Positions 43,386 through 54,292 of a DNA stretch of 64,000 nt are shown one piece after another. This DNA comes from Micractinium sp. NFX-FRZ (taxonomy: Eukaryota; Chlorophyta; Trebouxiophyceae; Chlorellales; Chlorellaceae). A model generated the notes under the pieces. The model was given only the letters and a program-made list of their open reading frames with translations. It had not been told where the DNA came from and searched no databases. A program made the position numbers and the translations under genes. Location: positions 62,001-126,000 of the forward strand of contig JAPTJF010000099.1 of the NCBI GenBank assembly GCA_029339195.1. The letters run 5' to 3'. Each line of letters starts with the position of its first letter. The first letter of the stretch is position 1.

Positions 43386-46300
43386 TCAAGAAGCCGCCTC
43401 TCCTCCACCAACACCAGCAGCATCAGCTGTCAGCCGGCGGCAGGCGGAGCGGTGCACAGCCCAGTCGGCGCGCTGGCAGGCCGCACTGCAGTAGCGCACC
43501 GTCAGGCAGGCAGAGCACAGCTTGCCTCTCGTTGCCTTCTTGCTGCTGCCGCCGGTGCCGCTGCCGTCTGGCATGGGCGGCCCGGTGCAGCAGATGTAGG
43601 CGCAGGGCCGCAGGGCCAAGCTTTGTGCATAAAACACGGCCGCCTCAATGGGCACACCAGCGCTCGAAACCGCAGCGGTGTCGGTACGCTCCTCAGCGGC
43701 TGGCGCGTGCGGCAGCAGGCGCTCCAGCAGCGGCATGAGCAGCTCTAGGGAGCTTGGGCAGCTGAGCGTGCGGGCTAAAAAGTCTCTCACACGCTCCAGC
43801 TCTGCCGCTTCAGCCGCCGGGCTGCTTGCTGCAGCCTCGAGCGCTGCCCCCTCGCCGCCAATGAGCTGCTCAGGCTGCCGGCACGTCATCTGCCCCAGCG
43901 CATGCATGGCACGCATCCGCGCTGTGCCAGGAAGCTGTGGTGGCTGAGCACCTGCCTGTGGCGGGTCGGCGCGTGCCGCCCCCCACGCCGACATCTCCAC
44001 CCGCAGCGCTGCCGCTGCTGCCAGGCCCTCCAGCAGGCAGCAGGCAAACCGCCTGCAGCCGGGTCACAAGGGGAAGCAGTGGAGATCACATGGGCGCCTC
44101 GAGGGCGTGCTCGCGGTGCAGCTGCCGATATGATGCACTGGAGGCCGGTGTTGCCAGCGGCAGCGAGATGGCTACCAAGAGGCATTGCGCACGAAAGGCA
44201 GTGATCCTCCACAGCCAGCAGCAGAAGCGCTGCGTGGAGGAGGGCACGGTCACCATCATGCGGAGAGGCGCCTAACCCCGGGCAGTCCAGCTCAGGCACG
44301 CACGCGGTGGTGCAGCAGGCGCCCACCTGTCGTGCTCGTCTGCCGACATGCTGTGCTGTGCATTGCGCAGCGCCATGCTGTGCATGTGGTGGCACATGCA
44401 TATTGTGGCAGCCAGGCTTGATGCATTCGGGCCCCCGCTGCCGGCTCCGGAATCAAAGTGCAGCAGGCGCAGCGTGTCTGGGCTGGCCGCCAGCAGTGTG
44501 TGCGCCAAGCGGCACCAGCTGGTGAGGGCCCCATGCAGAGAGCGGCTTGCAGGTACGTAGGAGATGGTGGGACTGCCAGCCCTGCAAGCAGGAGGTAAGC
44601 ACGCGTGCGCGTCAGTGGATGAACTGGGTGATTGAATGCAACACCAGGGCTGCAAGGCTCCAATGGATGCATGCAGTCACAGTTGGGAGGGCTGACAGGT
44701 GGTTGAAGCAGAACGCAACCAAGCTCCCAGTAGCATCATCTCACCGCTCTCTGATCAGGCAGGAATAGGCCGCTGTCGCTGCAGCAAAAGTGGCCCGCGC
44801 ATCCAACTTGAGCTCATCCTGGGCGCTGCCGGCACTGCCGCTGCTGCCGCTGTCCAAGCTGCTGCTGCTGCTGCTGTCGGCGGGGCTGCCGCTGTACTCC
44901 CCCGTCCCGCTGCCCCCCCCTGCTGCCCAGCTTGTGGGGTTGAGAGCAAGTGCCAGGCGGGGCAGCCAAGCCAGCTGGCCCTGCAGGGCCTCTGCCAGCT
45001 CAAACGCTGCCACCAACTCCTCCTCCTGCTCCGGCGCTGCGGCGACGCAGCGCATGTCACACACCTGCTGGCACGTTGCTGCGTAAAAGCGCAGCACCTC
45101 TGCCAGATCACACGGCCGTGTGGAGGCCCGAACGATGGCCCCCGCCGCTGCGCCGCCAGCTGTCAGGCCCTTCACGTACCGCAGCACATGCGGCGCCGCT
45201 GCTGCGAGGGTGAGCAGCAGCTGGCGCAGGCGGCTGGCGGGCGGGCCGTCCGACGAGCCGTGCAGCAGCAGCATGAACAGGGCGTGCCTGCTGATGCAGG
45301 TGACAGCAAACTGCCAGCACTCCGCGAGCCCAGCCGCCTGCGCCGCCCCGGCTGCCAGCGTCGTGGGCAGCCTGCCTAGCAGCGCTGCTTCGCCACGCAG
45401 CAGGCTGCCTGCAGCGGCCAGCAGCGGCAGCAGCGCGTCCTGGCGAGCCGCTCCGCCGGGGAGGCTGAACCAGCTGCTGCTCCAAATGCAGAGGCAGGCG
45501 TGGTGCAGGCACCACGTGCTGTTGGTGCAATCAAGCGTGGCAAGCAGCGCCGCGTGGGCGTTGGTCGTCAGGCGGGCCAGGCGGGCCAGCAGCGAGCTGT
45601 CGCTGCACAGCGCTCGGACAAACTCGCCCATGGCGCTCGACTCGACTGCCTTGCCCAGCAGCTCAAACACTTGGGACGCAGGCTTGACGGCGCCTGCCGG
45701 CAGGGCGGGGCGGGGAGGCAGCAATGGTGGAGCGGGTGGTGGGCACACACAGGTCAGGCGGGCAGGGCCAAAGGTGACCTTGCTGGCCGGCATGCCACAG
45801 CAATCCTGGCACCTTCGGCACCTTCGGCACCTGCGGCACAGGAGCAGCAATCCTGGCATGCCACAGCAATCCTTCCCCGATACGGGCGGCCCTCTCGCAG
45901 CCGTTAACCACCCCATCTCACCTCTCCTGCTCAGCAGCCACTCTGCGCCAGCCACCGCCTGACGCAGCCACGGCAGGACCGCATCCGAGCGCAGCTGCGG
46001 GCAGCCGCTGCTGCTGCCGGCCGTGCTGCCCGCCGCGGTACTGCCGGCTGCCGTGCTCATGTTTGTGAACGCAACGATGGATGCAGTGACGGCCACCGCC
46101 TGCCCATGCAGCAGCTCCTCCAGGCACAACAGCAGGTGCGGCTCGGGATCTGGGTGACATGAAGCGCCCAGCAACTCCATTGGCTGCTCCTCCAGAAGCC
46201 GCACCGCCTGCTGGAAGGCGGCAGCACCGCTGGTCACCACCGCCAGGGCACGCAGCAGGCGTGCAAGCTCCGCACTATTCCAGGTGCAGGGAAGGCGAAT

Positions 46301-46839
46301 CGTGAGCCCCAGAAACTGGGCTGCGCCAGTCAGCTGCGTCAGCCAGCCAGTCAGCCATGCGTAGGTGTTGTAGCTGCGAGGCGGCCTGGCTGCTGGGCCA
46401 AGGGGCGACGCGGCCGATGCCGCCAGCGTCACCAAGCAGTCGGACAGCCCCAGCACCAGCTTCCTGCGGCACGATGACGGTGAGGGAACACATGTGTCAG
46501 TGGAGGGCAGGTGGGTGGCACTGGAAGCGCTGCGGCAGCAGCGAAGGCAGCAGTGGCGGCGGCAGTGGCAAGGGCGTCACTGCGACAGTGTCAGACTACA
46601 CCGCATGCATGCATTGCCAATTGCGCCCTATCGAGTGAGCTGAGCCGCAGTGAGGGAGCAGCACCAGCAGCACACCTCTCGCCCTCGCCTAGCCCGGTTC
46701 CTCCCTCCTGCAAAGCTATCATCAGCGTCGCCAGCTTTATCGGCAGATCAAGGCGCAACGACAGATCGGTACGTCGCTCCGGCGAGCGAGCGCCGAACCA
46801 CTCCCGCAAGCCAGCGACGGTGCCTGAAAACTCATCCAT
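43386..46839 (-). CDS. MYND zinc-finger protein, copy 1
   Basis: Exons in transcript order: 46676-46839, 45922-46463, 44745-45693, 44327-44581, 43386-44052; 858 residues, phases consistent. Most of the protein is Leu/Ala-rich helix without a recognised domain. The C-terminus has a MYND finger: CAYICC, then LCSACLTVRYCSAACQRADW with H and C following, in the order C-x2-C-x5-C-x3-C-x7-H-x3-C. MYND fingers bind proline-rich partner peptides. Large families of such proteins are typical of green algae; a nuclear or regulatory role is inference. The same five-exon plan with identical intron phases is found in copy 2 (50079-53542), and exon 3 is exactly 949 bases in both. The start is the ATG before DEFSGTVAGLREWF, matched to EWF in copy 2. 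Confidence 0.85.
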
Positions 46840-48109
46840 TACATAAACACGAGGCGCTAAGGGTGACCACAGGCTGTATGGACCAAGGGATTTGCCCGCC
46901 GATATAGAGGCGGAGACGGCGACGACATGACGGTGCCAGCGCACTCATGCGGGCATGAGCAGGCACGTGCCACACCGGCTGATCAATTGTAATCACAACA
47001 CGACTGAAGCAGCCGCCAACCATAGCGCCCTGTGGACACTGAGTATGCCAAGCACATATAACTGTCCTGCCGTGCTTCACCTTCAGTGGCGCAACGACCC
47101 GAGGCGGCCGTGAACGTCGGACACTCTCCGGCACTACCCCTCTCACAGCAGCGCCAGCGGCATAAGGCGCACAGCCTGACGGCAGCTCGGCGTGCCCACC
47201 ACGACCAGCACGACATTCCCACTATTAGTTATTGTTTCCTTCCCCATAGGCAAGCTCAGAGTTGTGCGCCGGCTGGTTGGGGCTGTGCTATGCAGCCGTG
47301 TGTGCTGGTTGTGCTGACACCTGTGCCTCTTTTCGGAGCACCAGGCCGTGCAGGCTGGCGCTTCAAGGCCGTGGCTGCGGCCCCTCATTGCTGCTCACCC
47401 TTGCCGAGGCGTGCACGGCGTGCAGTCCGCACTCCCTAGCCTCATCCCCCACCCAAGCAGGTGATGCGCTGACGAGCTCAGGTGCAGTGCCACTGGCAGC
47501 TTGTCATCGTGCGCAGCCTGCGGCAGGCATGGTCCTGCATACCCTGCCCTGGCACGCCTTATCCCAGCACGGTGCATGGAGTGCCACCGCATCCAGCTGT
47601 CGAGCACCCTCTTCATAGTCTGGCTGGTCAATTCATGCACAGGCATGCGTTACACAGGTTCCGGAAAGGGGCTGTGACAAAAGATTCGAGTTGACTAAAG
47701 CGGAGGGGGGGAGTGCGGTGGGACGGTGGCTGGGCATGGGGAATGGGCGGGAGGGGCGGTGCAGTTTTGTCGCTGGATATGTACTCGAAAAGTTTATTCT
47801 GGTAGCCACACGCACCGTTAGTGCAGTAGTACAGGCGGGCATGTAGTGGCGGCAGGCATGTGGGTGGCGGGGTCAGGAGGCATGTGGGAAGCAGAAGGGC
47901 AGGCAGTGGGATGTGGCAGGAGCCGTTGGACGGGGCAGGTGCCTGCGGCGTCATGTGTGCCTGCCCAGGCCCCGGCCAAAGGATGTGGAGCAAATGGAGA
48001 GCAAAGAAAGCAATGGGGACGGGAGCATGTGTGATGCTCGGCTGAAGGGGGCGGGCGGGGCAAGGGGAGGGCACCGAGCATGCATGCTCTCTGTTTGCTT
48101 GATGTCAAA
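46840..48109. other. intergenic, 1.3 kb, no gene seen
   Basis: Promoter of MYND copy 1 and 3' region of the small secreted gene. It contains repeat copy B (47141-47214) and a minus-strand TGTAA at 47650-47654. No splice-supported coding sequence was seen. Confidence 0.5.
47141..47214. repeat. dispersed repeat unit, copy B
   Basis: Matches 43061-43158 over about 70 aligned bases, including GCGCCAGCGGCA and CACAGCCTG. It may mark the end of an older duplicated gene block. Confidence 0.7.
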
Positions 48110-49279
48110 TCAAAGCCCGCGCCGCACGCCGTCCGTCTTACTGAGGCACAGCACCTGGAATCCGGTGGATGCCTCGAGCAGGGTGAGGGGGGCGGTGCGC
48201 ACGCGGTCGGCAACGACGCAGCGCCCTCCAACCATGACGCCGTAGGCGGGAACCGCAACGCCCTGCAGCAGCGGGCAGGGGACGTGGGGAGGAGGTCAGC
48301 GGGGCGGGCGAATTGATGAGGGGCGATGCATTCAGTGATTGTAGCATTGTACGCATTGTAGCATTGTAGCACAGCACAGCACGCCGCGGCCCTCAGAGGC
48401 ACAACGGGCGCGACAAGGGAGCACAGGGCTTGGCAGGCGAGGCACAGGGGATAGGCATGCATGCACTCGGCAGGCAGCCAGGCAGGGCGGGCAGGCAGGC
48501 AGGGCATGGGTGGCACCCACCCCGCGAGCGGGCACATAGCAGCTGCTGCCTGCAAAGGCTTGCTGCCGGCACTCTACACCAGGCGACCGAGCAGCCCCTC
48601 GAGTGTGCAGTTGGGGACGCGGGTGGATTGCGAAGGAGGCAGCAAAGCGGGTTTGGGTTGGCTGGCACAGAGGAGGGAGCTGCTTGGGGCGGCTCACCGC
48701 AAAAGTGTTGACCACGCAGGCGCCGCGCTGGTCGTGGGTGCGTGGGCATCTGCTTGGCAGAGCCCAGGAGGAGGAGCCGGTGCGGACGCACATGCAGGAG
48801 AAGCCTGATCGCAGGTTCACCGGGGTGGAAGCCGTGGCGGTAGCCTCCAACACGCTGCAGCCCTGGTTGCGGCGCCATGTGCCTGCGCAGCGGCCGGGGC
48901 GGGGGGGGGGGGGCGGTCAGGAGGGGCGGCGGTCAGGAGGCTGCGGTGCCGGCAGGCTTCAAGGAGGGCCCCCGGTTGGGGCGGTGAGCCACTGCTGTTG
49001 CCGCACAGGGGCAGTGTGTCTGCTTCACCGGCATGAGGTGCACTCACCAACGGCCCATCCCCAGGCGGCGCCTCCGGCTCCGTTGTGGGCGCACTGCTGG
49101 GCTGCGCCGCTGCTCAGGACTGTGAAGCCAGGCTGGGTTCTGCAGGCTGCCGCGCAGTCCCCCGCAGCACCCAAGGCAATCCATCGCCGGTTGACATCAC
49201 TTGCGAACTGTCCACGGGCCCTGCCTGCCCAGCACAGGGCCGCCAACATGAGCAGTGCGGTGCGCAAAGTGCGGGCCAT
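48110..49279 (-). CDS. small secreted cysteine-containing protein, unknown function
   Basis: Exons in transcript order: 49048-49279, 48698-48882, 48110-48262; 189 residues, phases consistent. Residues 1 to about 23 are a signal peptide (LRTALLMLAALCWAGRARG). The mature part has paired cysteines (GDCAAACRTQPGF, QGCSVLEA, SGFSCMCVRTG, RCPRTHDQRGACVV, GGRCVVAD). No domain was recognised. It lies between the two MYND paralogues on the same strand but is unrelated to them. A further 3' exon is possible, because a GTGCTG follows FQ near the end and the nearest minus-strand TGTAA is about 460 bases downstream. Confidence 0.6.
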
Positions 49280-50078
49280 GTTGCGCAGGAGGGGGGAGAG
49301 GGTGTGGCACTGAAATGTTACAAATGGTGCTCAGCAGACACACGGGCGGCCTAAATGCAGGTGGCGGTCCATGCGCCGTAGCACGGCGGTGCAGGCGGCC
49401 CGTGGTTTCCGACTGCGGGAACTGCTTGCTATTGAGGCTTCTTTTAGCAACGTACAGATCCATGGGGAGCGGGGCGAGTATCGACAAACACGCACACTCG
49501 CACGTCGGTGGCTCTTGGTTAGGGGGTGGCTGCTGAGGTGGAAGCTGACGGCAGGCTGACGGTACAACCTGCTCTTCCCTGCAGCATGCAGGTCCTTCAT
49601 GTCAGCAATTCCACCTGCTCAACACGTGGTCAACATTTAAATCTACACTTCGGCTTGCCGCCCAATGGTGGTAGGAATGTCAGAGAGGAATGCAGGCACA
49701 TGAGGAGGGCGGGCTGCGCCAGCTGGCAGCACTGCGGGCCGTACTTGCTGCACAACCTGGACTGCATGGCAGGGAAAGCCACCCCGGGGTGGGGTGGGCC
49801 CTCTGACGCAAGCCTGCCCTGAACGCAGACTTCTGCGCATGTTGAACTGTTCAACGGCAGCCGCCGAGCTTGAATACCAACTGATGGGTCCAACAGGGGT
49901 GAAGAGGGTGCTGCAAGCCAAGTCAGTGATCGTTCCTCTCCCTTCTGCCACGGCACCCAGTTTGAAGTGCCCAACCTCGTGTTGCTGGACTTCCTCTTTA
50001 TTCACTAAATTCGCGTTGTCATGTTATTGGACTGTAAAGAGAACAATGCATGTTTCTAACTGCGTGCTGCGGAGCGAT
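49280..50078. other. intergenic, possible decayed coding fragment
   Basis: Promoter of the small secreted gene and 3' UTR of MYND copy 2. A minus-strand open segment at about 49780-50005 reads EEVQQHEVGHFKLG but has no start or matching splice partner. Confidence 0.4.
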
Positions 50079-53000
50079 TTAGGAGGCTGCCTCACCCACA
50101 GCAGCAGCAGCAGCTGCCCGCCGGCGGCAGGCGGAGCGGTGCACAGCCCAGTCGGCGCGCTGGCAGGTTGCGCTGCAGTAGCGCACCGTCAGGCAGCCAG
50201 CGCAGAACTTCCCTCGCGCTGCCTTCTTCTTGCTGCTGCGGCCGCTGCTGCTACTGCCTGACACAGGCGGCCCGGGGCAGAGGAGGTGTGAGCAGGGGCG
50301 CAGGGCCAGCGCTTGTGCCTCAAAGAGTGCCGCCTCGATTGGCACATGAGCAGCTCTTGCCGCTGATCTGTCGCTGCCCTCCTGACAGGCTGCCTTGGGC
50401 GGCAGCAGGCGCTCCAGCAGCGGCATCAGCAGCCCCACAGAGGCTGGGATGCGCAGCGCACATGCCAGCGCCTCCCGCACACGCCCCAGCTGTGCTGCCT
50501 CAGCCGCCTGGCCGCTTGCCGAGGCCTCAGGCTCTGCTGTGTCCTCTGGCACGGCAACCAGCGTGTTGATCAGCACTTGCATGGTGCAGGCCCTGGCACT
50601 GCCAGGCCCAGGGGGCACGGGGACGAGTGCGCCTGCCTCTGGAGAAGGAGCCTCATCTGGAGCAGCCGCTCGCATTTGCAGCGCTGCCACTGCTGCCAGG
50701 GACTCCAGCAGGCAGCACGCCTGGCGCCTGCAGTGGGCAGGAGCACGGGCAGCAGGTGAGCAGGAGGCGTGTACAAAGGGGTTCCCTCAAGCTCATCCCC
50801 AACAACCCACCCTGCTCGCGCTGCCAGCCTGCACGCTGGGCTCTGGTGGGCAGGGTGAATGCCCCAACGCTTCCGCTGCCGCTAGCAGCAACAAAGAAAC
50901 TGGCAGGCATGCAGGCATGCAGGCTGCAGTGCAGGTGGGCCTGCAGAGCATGCACATAGTATGTGCTATCAAACCAATGTTGTCAATTAGCTGTGTACCT
51001 GTCAATGTCGTATGCAGACATCCACTGCTCAGCTTCACGGGCTTGCGCGTTGTGCACAAAGGTGAGCATCCGTATCGCGTCAGCCACGGCATTCACTGGG
51101 TCGGAGCGCAGGCTGCCACCGAGCCCGTCATGCGCGCTGAGCCGCAGCAGGTGCAGCACGCGCGGACTGGCGACCATCAGCGCATGGGTCAGGCGGCAGC
51201 ATTTTGTAAGCATCCAGTGCAAGCAGCGGGTGCTGGGCAGGCACCGAGCCTCCCTGAGGTTGAGCTCGGAACCAGACCTAAATGCAGAAAGGAGGGGCAC
51301 AGGCAAAGGTGCCAGTGAGTTTAGTGCACCCTACAGCACCATGACGGCCAGTAGTGCCGCACGTGCCCAAGCCGGGCCATTGTTATAAGACAGCAGCCAG
51401 CCAGCCCTGCGAACTCACTGCTTTGTCGCCATGCAGAAGATGGCCGCCACCGCTGCTGCTGCTGCATCTGAAGCGCTGAACCTGAGCTCAGACAAGCTGC
51501 CGCCGCCACCAGTGGAGGTGCTGCCGTTGCTGCTGCCAAGGCTGTCCCTTGCGTCGTCCTCTGCCCCAGCCCCAGCTGCAGCACTGTTTGCTGGGTTGAG
51601 GGCGAGCGCCAGGCGTGGGAGCTCCGCCAGCTGGCCCTGCAGGGCCTCAACTAGCTCCACCGCTGCCACCATTTCCTCATCCTGCAGGTCTGCGCTGGCG
51701 CTGCCGCGCAGCTCACACACCTGCTGGCACAGGTCGGCATGCCGCCGCAGCACCTCTGCGAGATTGTACGGCTGCTTGGCACTGCGGATGACGGTCCCTG
51801 CTGCTGTGCCACCCGCTGCTGCGGCCCTGATGTACCGCAACACATGCGGCGCCGCTGCTGCAAAGACGAGCAGCAGCTGGCGCAGGCGGCTGGCGGGTGG
51901 CCCTTCTGAGGTGCCTTCTGAGGTGCCGGGCGCCTCTAGCATGAAGGCGGCATGCCTGCTGATAGAGTCAATGGCAAGCTGCCAGCACTCTGCAAGCTGC
52001 ACTGCCTGCTGCGGGTCAGCGCCCGCTGGCGGCCGTGACCGTAGCTTGCCGAGCAGCGCGGCTTGGCCGAGCAGCAGGCTGCCGGCGGCTGCCAACAACG
52101 GCAGCAGTGCTTCCTGCCGGTCCTTGCTGGCAGGGAGGCAGCGCCAGCTGCTAGCCCAATAGTAGATGCACGAGTGCCGCCAGCACCAGGGGCCGTCCAT
52201 GCAGTCTGGTGCGGCCACCAGTGCCGAGTGGACGTCAGTCGTCAGGCGGGCCAGGCGGCGCAGCAGCTGGCCATCACTGCACAGTGCTTGAGCAAAGTCC
52301 CGGGTGACACTCGCCTGTACAGCATGCCCCAGCATGTCAAGGATGTAGGTAGCAGGACGGATAGAACCTACAGGTCACAGGGGAATGCACTGGCAAAGTG
52401 GGTGCCGGGCATGTGGCAAACGGGCCGGCTGGAGGCAGGGCTGGCTGTCTGGCTGTGCATCCATCCTCCCTGACAGTGCCCATCTGTCCCCCATCAACCC
52501 AAGGGCTGCTCACCTGTCCTGTTCAGCAGCCACTCTGCGCCCGCCATCGCCGGCTGCAGCCAGCGCAGGATGGCACTAGGCGCGTGCTGCGAGAAGCAGC
52601 TCGCAGCAGGCAGGACGGCACTAGGCGCATGCTGCGAGAAGCAGCTTCCGCCTGCCGCATCGCCAGCTGCACTGCTGTCCGCTGCTGTCGCCGCCCAGAC
52701 CAAGTCGTTGAATTGGGTGACAGCTGTCGTGAGGGCCACCGCCTGCGCATGCAGCAGGTCCTCCAGGAACGAGCATAAGAACTGCTCGGGGGTGCCGGAA
52801 GCTGTCATGGTGAACAGCATGACAGGCTGCTCATCCATCAGCAGCATTGCCTGCTGGCATGCCGCGCTGCTCCTGGTGACCACCGCCAGGGCGCTCAGCA
52901 TGCGCCCCAGGTCTGCCGCATCGCTAGACTTCGCAAGCCAATCCAGCATGCCAGTTAGCGCTCGAGCGGCGCCAGTCAGAGTCACCAGCCAGCTGGTGAG

Positions 53001-53542
53001 CCAGGCATACGTGGCGCAGCTGCGGGGTGGGGGTGGTCCACCGGCGGGGCCGGTGGGTGCTGCTGCCTCTGCCGCCAGGCCCGCCAGGGAATCAGCGAGC
53101 CCCAGCACCAGCTGCCTGCGATGAGTATTTGGTGGATGGGAGGAGATGTGTAAAGCAGCTTGCTCCTCGCCTTTATTGGCAACACAGGGCAGGTGGGTGC
53201 TGGCTGCGGTGCGGAGCCGGCTAGGCGGCGGTGGGCGGCAGCGGCGGTGGTCGCGGCAGGACAGCTCCCGACAGCCGCGAGAGGGCAGCTGGGTGAAAGC
53301 GTTTTAAATTAGACGAAGATCATGAACAAGGCTACCCAACGCACGCCGAGCTGCGCGCACCTCTCCGCCCCGCCAAAGCCGTCGCCCTCACGCGCCGCGC
53401 TCAGCAGCTCATCCAGCTTGGACGCCAATGGAAGGCGGATCGACAGCTTGTGGCAACCATGGCGCCGCTTGGGCGAGCGACAGTCGAACCATTCTTTCAG
53501 GTTCAGCACACAATCCCTGAGCTCCCGCACAGCCCCCATCAT
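50079..53542 (-). CDS. MYND zinc-finger protein, copy 2
   Basis: Exons in transcript order: 53361-53542, 52514-53115, 51419-52367, 50999-51277, 50079-50727; 886 residues, phases consistent. It is clearly paralogous to copy 1 along its whole length: LVLGLADSLAGLAAEAA against LVLGLSDCLVTLAASAA, LPLLAAAGSLL, SRLRQLLL, AAAAPHVLRY, and the finger KFCAGCLTVRYCSATCQ followed by DWAVHRSAC. The first Cys pair (CSHLLC) is followed by a Ser/Gly/Lys linker. Exon 2 carries an in-frame 45-bp tandem duplication (SCFSQHAPSA repeated) that copy 1 lacks. The copies have diverged well beyond allelic difference. The small secreted gene lies between them, so this is a spaced tandem pair. Confidence 0.85.
52568..52652 (-). 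repeat. 45-bp tandem duplication inside coding exon 2 of MYND copy 2
   Basis: Two adjacent units on the plus strand share GGCACTAGGCGC and TGCTGCGAGAAGCAGCT, encoding SCFSQHAPSA twice. There are only a few differences, so the duplication is young. Confidence 0.92.
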
Positions 53543-54292
53543 GCACAGTTAGGCATAAGATGCACGTCAAGATTCCGCGGTCAGGAATCAAGAGTCATCA
53601 TTGCTCACTAGGGGACACCGCCGCCAGCAGGGCGCCGCCACCGCAGCACCCGCTTCGCGCACTTGCTGTGAGGGCTCTTCACGGGAAGCAGAGGTAGTTG
53701 CCCTTACTCAACAGCAAGTGCACAGTCGAGGTGGGTGCACAATAAAGGCCAGCCCCCAGCATCACAAAGCCTGCCGCGGACTGTAATCCAGCTGGCCCCG
53801 GCGCATGCAGCAGCAGATGAACAGCGCTGCTCTGGGGTGGCCGCTCATTGCCAGATGCGGCTGGCATCCTGCGCAGCTTTGGATAGCTGTGGCCCACAGC
53901 TCCGCCAGGCATACGTAGAGTGGCATGTGCCTAGGGCAGGCAGCGGCAACCGCACAGCACTTGCTGGTGCATTCCTGGAGGAGCGGCGGCAGCGGACCGG
54001 CAACAATTGCAAGCAGTGGCTGCAGCAAGCGTGTTCAAGGCGTGATGATAGAATTGAAACGAAGCAAGATATCATTCTAGCTTTACAAGTGCGATGAGCT
54101 AGCACGTGTGATGATATGATAAGAAGCCGACGAGCCTTCCGACAGCGATAGAGATCTTCTGCCGTGCTGCTTTATCGGTGCTCTTGCATCGGCAACAGTG
54201 GCTTGGCCCCCGGTTCCTAAGGTGCTTGCGGCTGAAGCCTCACCGAAGACACCCCCGCCCGTCTCGCCTCGCCTGCTTGCTGCTCGCCAATC
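53543..54292. other. divergent intergenic region, no gene seen
   Basis: 750 bases between the start codons of MYND copy 2 (-) and the following gene (+). The part at 54040-54180 is AT-richer. Probably two promoters. Confidence 0.55.

Noticed and set aside
45922..46463. treating MYND copy 1 exons 2 and 3 as one uninterrupted 571-codon frame
   Set aside because: The frame happens to stay open through the intron, but copy 2 and splice signals (donor before 45922, acceptor after 45693) support an intron.
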